NCBI GenBank assembly: GCA_964396265.1
Contig: CAYNEM010000010.1
Span: forward strand, 1-64,000
Origin: EA-27 sp964396265
GTDB lineage: Archaea; Thermoplasmatota; Thermoplasmata; RBG-16-68-12; EA-27
Direction of reading: 5' to 3'
Length of the DNA: 64,000 nucleotides
The first letter of the stretch is position 1, and each line of letters opens with the position of its first letter. The position numbers were made by a program, and so were the translations under genes. The notes under the pieces are model-generated. The model had not been told where the DNA came from, ran no database searches, and worked only from the letters and a program-made list of their open reading frames with translations. Below, in pieces: positions 32,578 to 39,915 of the stretch.

Positions 32578-34614
32578 ATGACGAGGGGAGACAGGACGAG
32601 GCTTGGCGTCGCGACGCTCGCACTGCTGCTGACGGCCACGATGGCCATCGCGGGCTCGGCGACCACGTCGATCGTGGGTTCCGCGACCATGACAACCCCG
32701 AACCCGGAGACACCGCCACTTGCGGACCTCGGGACATCGACATCCTCGGATATAGAGACGCCGGGTTCTCAGACGCCGCCAGGCACGGACTCGACGGGGC
32801 CCCCGGGCTCCCCGCTCGCGGGCGCGCTACCGCAGGTCCGCGTTGGCAAGAACTGTTATTTCCCCCGAGAGGAGGTCACGATCGTCCTGACGAACGTGGG
32901 GACAATCCCCATGATCCTCAGTTGGAGTGTGGAATGGGAGATCGAGAGCGCGTCGGGCCTCGTCCGCATCTTTCAGGGGTTCACGCGCGCCCGAACGTTC
33001 CTCGTCCCTGGACAGTTCGTCAACTTCACCTGGGACCAGACGTACAACACCCCCGACGGGCGGTTCGGGCAGTTCGTGCCGCGCGGCATCTACACTGCGC
33101 GCGTCTGGACCCAGGTCGGGTTCTCACCGCCGGAGCCCCACATCCTCGGTGAGGCGACCTTCGAGATAGGCGATTGCGCCACGCAGTTCGACGCCGGCCG
33201 GGACACGGCGGTGAACGAGAGCGAGATGTTCCGCCTCAATCCGGCTATCGAGTTCTACGGCGATGCGACGATCACGTCGATCACTTGGGATGTCGACGCC
33301 ACCGTCGACTCGAGCGGCGACGGAAACGCGACGAATGATGCGGACCTCGTCGGCCAGAACCCGGAGCACGCGTTCGGGGACGACGGCACGTACAATGTCG
33401 TCATGAACGTCCGCGGGTTCGGGAATCTGACTTCGAAGGAGCGCCTCGACCAGGACGTCGTGTTCTCAGTCGATTCGTCCGGATCCATGACGACGAACGA
33501 CCCCTCGGGCCTGCGAAAGACCGCGATGAAGACCTACGTCGACCGGATGATCCTCTATGATCAGGGGGCGGTCGTCGAGTTCGACGACGATGCGATGCTC
33601 GTGAACGGCCATCACCTGAGCACGAACTACGCGCAGATCAAGTCCGACCTCGACACGATCGATGCGGACGGAGGCACGTTCATGGCATCGGGCCTCAAGG
33701 CCGCGGCCGTCGAGCTGAGGGACCGCGGGGACGCGTCACACCAGTGGGTCATCATCTACCTCACGGACGCGGACTCGTTGACAATCCGCGACCAGTTCGA
33801 GCTCCCGAAAGCTATCCAGCTCGCAAAGGATCTGGGAATCAAAGTGTTCACGATCGGCTTGAACGTCCCCGAGGAACAGGGACGGATTCGCATGGAGACG
33901 ATCGCGAACGAGACGGGTGGGAAGTACTTCCCTGCCCCGACCGCGGACGCGATCGAAGAGATCCTGGATGAGATTGCTGAACAGATCAACCAGACACGTG
34001 GCGGGTTCTTCAGTGTCTCCGACACCGTCACTGTCACCGTCTTGAACGTCAACGCGACGGCCACGGTCTTCGTCACCACCCTGGGTTGCGCAGGGGATGA
34101 CGATGATGACGATGACGATGATGATGACGACGGGGATGACGATGGCGACGACGACGAGGACGACATAGGCGACCCGGAGGGCGATCGCAAAGGTTCCAGT
34201 ATCCTAGGCGGGGACCGTGACGGCGGGGACGATGATGACGAAGACGATGACGATAAGGACGATTGTGGCGACCGCGATGATGACGAAGACGACGGCCGCG
34301 ACGACGATGACGATGATGACAGCGGCGGCCAGGGTGCAGGCTTCCTGTTCTTCTTCTACGGCAATGCCACGGATCCCGGCAGCGACGACCTGACCTTCAC
34401 CTGGGACTGGGGCGATGGAGCAATCGAGAACCACACGTTCTTCTATGATGGGGTCGGGCCGGACCCATTCCCAAGCCCCGGCGGCGCACCAGCCTGGGTC
34501 AACTCGACCGTAACGCACGGATACGCCCAGCCCGGGACCTACACGGTCACGCTGACCGTCACGGATGACGACGGAGGCGCAGTGGTCCTCACGTTCACGG
34601 TCCAACGCCCCTGA
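32578..34614 (+). CDS. VWA/PKD surface protein with Asp-rich insert (paralog)
   Basis: 678 residues, complete counterpart of the preceding gene. Signal peptide; Ser/Thr/Pro-rich linker; Ig-like domain (KNCYFPREEVTIVLTNVG); PKD-like segment with VDSSGDGNATNDADLV; VWA domain near residue 297 (VFSVDSSGSMTTND, TDADS); a short NATATVFVTTLGCAG strand; two poly-Asp tracts separated by a Gly-rich spacer; and PKD strands FFYGNATDPGSDDLTFTWDW to the end. The acidic tract sits inside the last PKD domain, between its first and second strands. No anchor helix. Asp repeats suggest calcium binding or salt adaptation. Confidence 0.9.
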   Translation: MTRGDRTRLGVATLALLLTATMAIAGSATTSIVGSATMTTPNPETPPLADLGTSTSSDIETPGSQTPPGTDSTGPPGSPLAGALPQVRVGKNCYFPREEVTIVLTNVGTIPMILSWSVEWEIESASGLVRIFQGFTRARTFLVPGQFVNFTWDQTYNTPDGRFGQFVPRGIYTARVWTQVGFSPPEPHILGEATFEIGDCATQFDAGRDTAVNESEMFRLNPAIEFYGDATITSITWDVDATVDSSGDGNATNDADLVGQNPEHAFGDDGTYNVVMNVRGFGNLTSKERLDQDVVFSVDSSGSMTTNDPSGLRKTAMKTYVDRMILYDQGAVVEFDDDAMLVNGHHLSTNYAQIKSDLDTIDADGGTFMASGLKAAAVELRDRGDASHQWVIIYLTDADSLTIRDQFELPKAIQLAKDLGIKVFTIGLNVPEEQGRIRMETIANETGGKYFPAPTADAIEEILDEIAEQINQTRGGFFSVSDTVTVTVLNVNATATVFVTTLGCAGDDDDDDDDDDDDGDDDGDDDEDDIGDPEGDRKGSSILGGDRDGGDDDDEDDDDKDDCGDRDDDEDDGRDDDDDDDSGGQGAGFLFFFYGNATDPGSDDLTFTWDWGDGAIENHTFFYDGVGPDPFPSPGGAPAWVNSTVTHGYAQPGTYTVTLTVTDDDGGAVVLTFTVQRP

Positions 34615-34641
34615 TCGCCATCGTTGAACCCCGACCGCGGG

Positions 34642-35037
34642 CTATTTGCGCCTCGCCGCACGTTTCCGCGGCATCCGACGGGCGTACTCGTACGACTGGC
34701 GGAGCAAGTCGACGGCCACCCTCGGGGACAGGCCGTCCTCCATCTTGACCCGCGTGCGGAACCATCCCCATCCTCGGCTTGGCGGCACGGGCATGGCAAT
34801 CCCGTGCGAGTCCCTGAGTTCGGCCCTCGGGGGCAGGAGGAACATCTCAATCCCCCGCTTCCCGGGGCGCACCTCCGCGAACGCGCGATTGGCGGCCGCG
34901 CTCCGAAAGGCGATCCACCCGGAGAGATATTTCACCTCGAGACGGTCGCCACGGCGGCCGGCGTGCGCCCCCATCTCGCCGCGCATCACCTTGAGTGCCC
35001 GCATCATCTCCGGGCTCGCGCGCCGCATCACGCTCAT
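34642..35037 (-). CDS. 131-residue basic protein coupled to a DNA methylase
   Basis: ATG 35037 overlaps the methylase stop as ATGA. It begins MSVMRRASPEMMRALKVMRG and contains RLEVKYLSGWIAFRSAAANRAFAEV, a WGWFRTRVKMEDGL segment and an Arg/Lys-rich C-terminus. The VKYL...F pattern is reminiscent of DUF5655-type or small nuclease-like folds, but no active site is convincing. Tight coupling suggests a DNA-related partner, for example a restriction or specificity subunit. I do not recognise the family. Confidence 0.65.
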   Translation of the reverse strand: MSVMRRASPEMMRALKVMRGEMGAHAGRRGDRLEVKYLSGWIAFRSAAANRAFAEVRPGKRGIEMFLLPPRAELRDSHGIAMPVPPSRGWGWFRTRVKMEDGLSPRVAVDLLRQSYEYARRMPRKRAARRK

Positions 35038-35756
35038 CCGGCGGCCTCCTTCCGCATCAGGAACAGATACTTGAACCCGCGAAGGTAGAACCCGCGCGTC
35101 CTCGCGCGATGCTCCCACATGGGCGTCGCGCTCCGGTCGTTCCGCCGGGCGAGACACACGATGTCCACAGGGGCGAAATGTCGGAGCAGCCGCTCGTATG
35201 CGCGGAACCCGACCGGCGTGAACCGATGGCGTCGGTACTCGTCGCTGATCACCCATGCCAGCACTCCCCCCTGTCGCAGCACGCGACGCGCCTCTCGTGC
35301 GACATCCTCGATCGCGTCGTAGAACGCGGGGTTCGCGGCGGCCAGGCGGCCAAGACACCGGGGATCGTCCGAGTATCGCACATTGTCCGAATAGGGCGGG
35401 TCCACGAACACGAGGTGTGCGCAGGACGCAGGCAATGGCAGCGCGCGGGCGTCCGCGGGCAAGATGTCCGGCCTGCGAGGAGAAAGATCAAACCCGAGGG
35501 CTCGTCGTCCGAGAAGCCGGGCGGCGTCGAGCGCCGTCCCGGAGCCGGACATGGGATCGATGACGAGCTCCCCGGGTTGCGTGAACCGCCCGATCACGTT
35601 CAGGCACGCGGGTGCGGGGGTCACGCCGGAGAAGGTCGGGTCACCGAGCCTCAGACCTTCAAGGGACTGGTGGGGGAAGTCCCAGAGGGTCGTGATCTCC
35701 GGCGGCGGGAGCGCGTGCTCCCGGGACGGCGTGCGGGTTTCCATCGTGGCGGTCAC
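35034..35756 (-). CDS. DNA methyltransferase, N4-cytosine/N6-adenine class
   Basis: 240 residues. Catalytic motif DPPYSDNVRYSD (119-130) comes after the SAM motif here (VIDPMSGSGTALDAARLLG, 65-83). With FDLS in place of the acidic motif II, this reads as a permuted or gamma/beta-like amino-methylase of pfam01555 style. WDFPHQ and the C-terminal FKYLFLMRK are typical of this group. A target-recognition domain is not obvious, so it may be a small, frequent-cutting-site or RNA-directed enzyme. Translationally coupled to the 131-residue protein downstream. Confidence 0.85.
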   Translation of the reverse strand: MTATMETRTPSREHALPPPEITTLWDFPHQSLEGLRLGDPTFSGVTPAPACLNVIGRFTQPGELVIDPMSGSGTALDAARLLGRRALGFDLSPRRPDILPADARALPLPASCAHLVFVDPPYSDNVRYSDDPRCLGRLAAANPAFYDAIEDVAREARRVLRQGGVLAWVISDEYRRHRFTPVGFRAYERLLRHFAPVDIVCLARRNDRSATPMWEHRARTRGFYLRGFKYLFLMRKEAAG

Positions 35757-35809
35757 GCATGGGGACCGACGTCGCGCGGGCTCTTACACGCGTCGCGTAC
35801 CTGTACGCC

Positions 35810-36592
35810 TCATATCCGGAGCAGCGCGTCCGGCGGCCAGCCGACGATCTCGATTTCCCATGCACGCTCGAACGCGCGACCCTCCATCTCCTCCGTCAGC
35901 ACTTCCATGACCCGCGCGTGCACGTCTTCGGGTACGGCCCACTGAGAGCTGTACGTCTTCAAGGCAGCCGGCGCGAGGAGAGTAGCGCCCGCCACGGTCT
36001 CCGCCTGGCGGCCGACGGGAATCCGCAACGTCGGTTTCACGCGGGCGATCATCTGCGGGGATCGGATGCCGGGATGCGCGTAGCGGTACCCCCAGCGCGC
36101 CGCGATCTCCTCATACCGCCGGATCGGGTGGTACACGTCCCCGGGTCCGTGGCCGGGAGGCGGGGCCTCGCCGCCAACCGGGCGTGTCGTGATCGTCTCG
36201 AGCAGGGTCACGAACCGGACGGTCGTGACGCGGGCGATCTCACGAAGCGCCGTCGGCCACTCCTCGATGAGATGCAGGAGATGGATCGCGATCGTCGATG
36301 GGAAGGCGCCGTGCCGGAACGGAATCTGGGTAGCGGACCCGAGGAGCAGGTCGGGGGCGCCCTTCTCCCGGGCCCTCCGGATCATCTTCTCGGAGATGTC
36401 GAGGCCGACGACGCGGATGCCCCGTTCCCGGAGCGGGAGGGCGAACCTGCCCGTGCCGACGCCGACCTCGAGGACACGACCGCCGACGAGGACGCGTGCA
36501 AGGGCGTCCACGGAGGCCGCCATGAGCGCCGGAGGAAGGCCGCGGGTCGCGTCGTACACCTCTGCCGCCCGGTCGAAACTGATGCCCGCCAC
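35810..36592 (-). CDS. SAM-dependent methyltransferase (UbiE/type 11 family)
   Basis: 260 residues from GTG 36592, chosen because FDRAAEVYDATRG, the standard opening of type-11 methyltransferases, follows within five residues. Motif I is VLEVGVGTGRFALPL, motif II VGLDISEKM, and post-motif ATQIPFRHGAFPSTIAIHLLHLI matches the family. The C-terminal 100 residues include a Trp-rich segment found in small-molecule methylases. Substrate unknown. It ends 50 bases from the divergent methylase cluster; no operon partner. Confidence 0.85.
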   Translation of the reverse strand: MAGISFDRAAEVYDATRGLPPALMAASVDALARVLVGGRVLEVGVGTGRFALPLRERGIRVVGLDISEKMIRRAREKGAPDLLLGSATQIPFRHGAFPSTIAIHLLHLIEEWPTALREIARVTTVRFVTLLETITTRPVGGEAPPPGHGPGDVYHPIRRYEEIAARWGYRYAHPGIRSPQMIARVKPTLRIPVGRQAETVAGATLLAPAALKTYSSQWAVPEDVHARVMEVLTEEMEGRAFERAWEIEIVGWPPDALLRI

Positions 36593-36699
36593 GCCGCCGG
36601 ATGCCGCGCCTCGGACATCCCCCTTTCGCCCGCGATTGCCGCGTACATGTAGCGGAAGGGTACTCGTCCCCGCTCCTCCGTCGTTCGTCCGGGAGAACC

Positions 36700-38751
36700 A
36701 TGGCGAGACATGACGGCTCGGACAAGCGCGAGGCACTCGCGCGGCAACGGAAGTTGGGGCGCATCCGCTTGGCGGCGGTCGGTTTCGTCCTCGGGTGCGT
36801 GCTCGGGGGGAGTCTGTCGTCAGTGATCCTCAGACCGCCTGGGGACTCGACGGGGGACCGGACCCTTCCCTTCGTATTGGCGGTCGAACCGGAGGAAGGC
36901 ACACTCCTCTCGGCGGGCAACGCAACGTTCCGGATCGACTTCTCCGAGACGCTGGCGGCTTCGCCCATCGTGACCCTCAAGGGCGCGGAATCGATCGCAA
37001 TCCTCGATGAATCGTTCGACGGTGCCATCTGGAGGGGGACCATAGCGATTCCCGGCGGAGCGGACGGCCTGTACAACCTCACCGTCGTCTCCGTCCGCGA
37101 CCTCGCGCGCAATGCGATGCCGAATCGGACGACATCCTACGTCGTGGACACCGACGCGCCTCAGGCGCATGCCTTCGTCGCCGCTAACCGAACGAGCGCG
37201 CCTTTCGACGTGACATGGGACGCCTCTGACGGAAACGGGTCCGGCATCGCCCATGTCGGGCTCTGGGTCCGCGAGGACGCGGGTCCTTGGAGTCTCCTCG
37301 CTTCCTCATCGGAAGTTGCTGGCACCCAGCGATTGGACCCCGGGGAGACTGAGGCGACTTTCGCGTTCTGCGCGTTGGCGGTGGACCTCGCGGGGAACCG
37401 GAAGCCGGCGTGCACGCCCCAGGCGATCGTCGACTACGACGCCACGCCGCCGGGAGCCTCCCTGTTGCCGCAGCCCTACTGGGCCCGGGGCCCCGTCGAG
37501 CTTTCCGGCATCGCCGCCAACAATGCGTCCTCCGCCGAGCTGCGCTACTACCACGCTTCGGACAACGCGACGTGGCAGGGACCGTATTCCGGCGGCAACG
37601 CGACCAGTCCGTTCCGCTGGACGTTCGCGTTCCCCCTTGGCGGCGGACACTACCGCCTCTCCGCACGGGGTCGGGACGCGCGCGGGTGGATCGAGCCGGA
37701 TCAATCGCCGACATCGACTGAGCTCGCGCTCGGACTCGACCTCGAAGCACCCTCATCACGACTCGATCCCTTCGGGACGTACTGGCAAGGTTCGGCCGTC
37801 ACGGCGTTCACGAGCGCCTCCGACGACGAGAGCGGCGTGGCCTCCATCGACCTGTATTACGCGTACCGCCCGAACGGGACCGCCCCATGGTCCCCGTGGA
37901 CGTTCGCGATGACGAGGGTGCAGTCCCCCTGGATCTTCGCCTTCGACTTCGCCGGAGGCGATGGCCGGTACGAGCTGGCCACGCGGGCACGGGACCGCGC
38001 GGGACGCGACGAGGCGCTGCCGCCGATCGGCCAGGGCGACGTCGCCCTCGCGTACAACGGCCACACACCGGACGCCGCCACGCTCCTCCTCCCGCTCTTC
38101 ATCGAACCCATAACGAAGATGACGAACGCGACGTGGAACGCCTCTCCCGCGCCCGACGTGGTCCGCTTCGAGGTCCACCGCGGCACGACCGCCACGTTCA
38201 CCCCGGACGGGATGGCGTGCGGGAATTCCGAGACGTGCGTCGCCTCGCTGACGCGCGCCGAGCGGACCGCGTGGGTCACCCTGCCCCAGCAGAACCTCAC
38301 GTACTACGTCCGCGTCCGCACCGTCGACGACGGCGGCCGGAGCGCGGACGGGGACGCCTACGGGGCGGTGTTCCACGGCCTTGGCTTCGACACCGCGAAC
38401 ACATACCTGAACGCGGCCCCTCTCCCCGTGGGCATCGCATGGTCCGAGCGACTGCAGTACGTGGGCCTCTGTCAGGACTGCGCGGACGCGTTCAAGGTCA
38501 CCCTCGCGAAGGGCGACGTCCTGAGCCTCTCCCTGGGGGTGCCCGCGACAGGAGACTTCCGACTCGCGATCCTGAACTCGGCCGGGACCATGGTCGGGGA
38601 GTCCAGGCGCACGGGCTTCGGCGTCTGGGAGTCCCTCCAGTACGAGGCGACCGCAGCCGGCACGTTCTACGTCCTCGTGGACTGGTCCACCGTGTTCGGA
38701 CCGGGGAACCAGAACCAAGGATGGTACACGCTCTCCGCGGCGATCGATTGA
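36700..38751 (+). CDS. Large Ig-like secreted or membrane-anchored protein
   Basis: 683 residues from ATG 36700, preceded by GGGAG. A basic cytoplasmic start (RHDGSDKREALARQRK) leads into one helix (about 20-42, VGFVLGCVLGGSL). Then a Big-type domain (DFSETLAASPIVTLKG to VRDLARNAMP) and several Ig/Y_Y_Y-like repeats with DATPPG, YYAYRPNGTAPWSPW and WTFAF motifs follow, and a C-terminal pre-peptidase-like domain (SLSLGVPATGDFRLAIL). At least ten N-x-S/T sequons suggest heavy glycosylation. Type II anchoring outside the membrane is likely. Confidence 0.78.
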   Translation: MARHDGSDKREALARQRKLGRIRLAAVGFVLGCVLGGSLSSVILRPPGDSTGDRTLPFVLAVEPEEGTLLSAGNATFRIDFSETLAASPIVTLKGAESIAILDESFDGAIWRGTIAIPGGADGLYNLTVVSVRDLARNAMPNRTTSYVVDTDAPQAHAFVAANRTSAPFDVTWDASDGNGSGIAHVGLWVREDAGPWSLLASSSEVAGTQRLDPGETEATFAFCALAVDLAGNRKPACTPQAIVDYDATPPGASLLPQPYWARGPVELSGIAANNASSAELRYYHASDNATWQGPYSGGNATSPFRWTFAFPLGGGHYRLSARGRDARGWIEPDQSPTSTELALGLDLEAPSSRLDPFGTYWQGSAVTAFTSASDDESGVASIDLYYAYRPNGTAPWSPWTFAMTRVQSPWIFAFDFAGGDGRYELATRARDRAGRDEALPPIGQGDVALAYNGHTPDAATLLLPLFIEPITKMTNATWNASPAPDVVRFEVHRGTTATFTPDGMACGNSETCVASLTRAERTAWVTLPQQNLTYYVRVRTVDDGGRSADGDAYGAVFHGLGFDTANTYLNAAPLPVGIAWSERLQYVGLCQDCADAFKVTLAKGDVLSLSLGVPATGDFRLAILNSAGTMVGESRRTGFGVWESLQYEATAAGTFYVLVDWSTVFGPGNQNQGWYTLSAAID

Positions 38752-38773
38752 CCGCCATGGGGCGGGGCTAAGG

Positions 38774-38780
38774 CTTTAGG
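38774..38780 (+). promoter_or_regulatory. TATA-like box for the EamA gene
   Basis: CTTTAGG, 22-28 bases before GTG 38802. The spacing supports GTG as the start and a leaderless transcript. Confidence 0.45.
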
Positions 38781-38801
38781 CCGGGGGCGCGTCGAGCGGC
38801 C

Positions 38802-39746
38802 GTGATCAGCCGTTTCAGGATCGGCGCCCTTTACGCGATGCTCTGCGCGATTTGGGGCTCCACGTGGCTCGCCATCCGCATCGGCCTTGATGGAGCGCCG
38901 CCGTTCCTCGCCGCCGCCTTGCGGTTTGCCCTCGCGTTCGCGGTCCTCGTGCCCGTGATGGTCTGGCGGCGGTCCCGACTCCCCCGGAACCGGACGGAAT
39001 GGGCGCTCGTCACGTTCGTTGGCGTCGTCCTCTTCACGCTCGACTACGGCCTCATCTACTGGGGGGAGAACAGCGGGGTCGGGAGCGGGCTGGCGGCGAT
39101 CCTGTTCGCGACGTTCGTCTTCCAGACGGCCTTGTTCGCGCACCTCCTCCTCCCGGTGGAGAAGGTGACCGCGCAGAAGGTCGTGGGGATCGGGATCGGA
39201 TTCGCGGGGATCCTCGTGATCTTCCGAGGCGAGCTCGCGACGGCGGGCGCGGACAAGTTCCTGCCCATGCTCGCCATCGTCCTTTCGGCGACGTGCGCGG
39301 CGGTCTCGTCCGTCGCCACGAAACGTTGGGGCCGTGAGACCGACCACATCTCCTTCACGGCGCTCTCGATGGGGGTGGGCGGCACAGGCCTCTTCGCCGT
39401 GTCGGCCGTCGCGGGGGAACCGTGGGCCGCGCCCTCTTGGCCGGCGGGAATCCTGGCGATCGTGTACCTCGCGCTTGCGGGATCCGTGGTCACGTTCGTC
39501 ACGTACTGGTGGCTCCTGAAACAGGTCGAGGCGACGACCGTGTCGTACATCGCGATGATCACGCCGATCGTGGCGGTGTTCCTCGCGTTTACGGTCGGCC
39601 ACGAGTCGTTCGACCTGGTGGCCCTCGGTGGGGCGGGGGTGACGCTTGTGGGCATCTACGTGTCCACCTCGAAGCGCGTCGGGCATTGGTGGCGCTCCAA
39701 GAGCCCGGCATCGGCGAGGACCGACCCCGAGCCACCGGGAAAGTAG
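38802..39746 (+). CDS. EamA/DMT-superfamily transporter
   Basis: 314 residues with ten predicted helices in two EamA halves. IWGSTWLAIRIGLDGAPP at the N-terminus and VVGIGIGFAGILVIFRGE at the end of the first half are diagnostic of the drug/metabolite transporter family. A polar tail of about 25 residues follows. Substrates in this family range from amino acids to drugs and nucleotide sugars; nothing here narrows it. Convergent with the small zinc-ribbon gene. Confidence 0.9.
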   Translation: MISRFRIGALYAMLCAIWGSTWLAIRIGLDGAPPFLAAALRFALAFAVLVPVMVWRRSRLPRNRTEWALVTFVGVVLFTLDYGLIYWGENSGVGSGLAAILFATFVFQTALFAHLLLPVEKVTAQKVVGIGIGFAGILVIFRGELATAGADKFLPMLAIVLSATCAAVSSVATKRWGRETDHISFTALSMGVGGTGLFAVSAVAGEPWAAPSWPAGILAIVYLALAGSVVTFVTYWWLLKQVEATTVSYIAMITPIVAVFLAFTVGHESFDLVALGGAGVTLVGIYVSTSKRVGHWWRSKSPASARTDPEPPGK

Positions 39747-39749
39747 ATC

Positions 39750-39908
39750 TCAGTCCCGCCAGAGGCCCTGGCGTCGGAGCTCGGCGACGACGACCTTGTA
39801 GTCCGCCGGGCGGCCGCACCGTGGGCAGAAAAGGCTCCCGTGCGCGTCCCTCACGGGATCCGGCCCTTCCCAGCCGCAATACCGGCACACCGCGTCCGTG
39901 ACCGTCAT
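39750..39908 (-). CDS. 52-residue zinc-ribbon protein downstream of PolB
   Basis: Found by reading the DNA: ATG 39908 follows the PolB stop by 7 bases and the overlapping GAGGTCATC provides a ribosome site. MTVTDAVCRYCGWEGPDP and FCPRCGRPADYK supply two C-x2-C knuckles, 19 residues apart. The tail (KVVVAELRRQGLWRD) is helical. Probably co-transcribed with polB. Rubredoxin-like zinc ribbons of this size are common in archaea; a role in replication is suggested only by position. Confidence 0.75.
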   Translation of the reverse strand: MTVTDAVCRYCGWEGPDPVRDAHGSLFCPRCGRPADYKVVVAELRRQGLWRD

Positions 39909-39915
39909 GATGACC

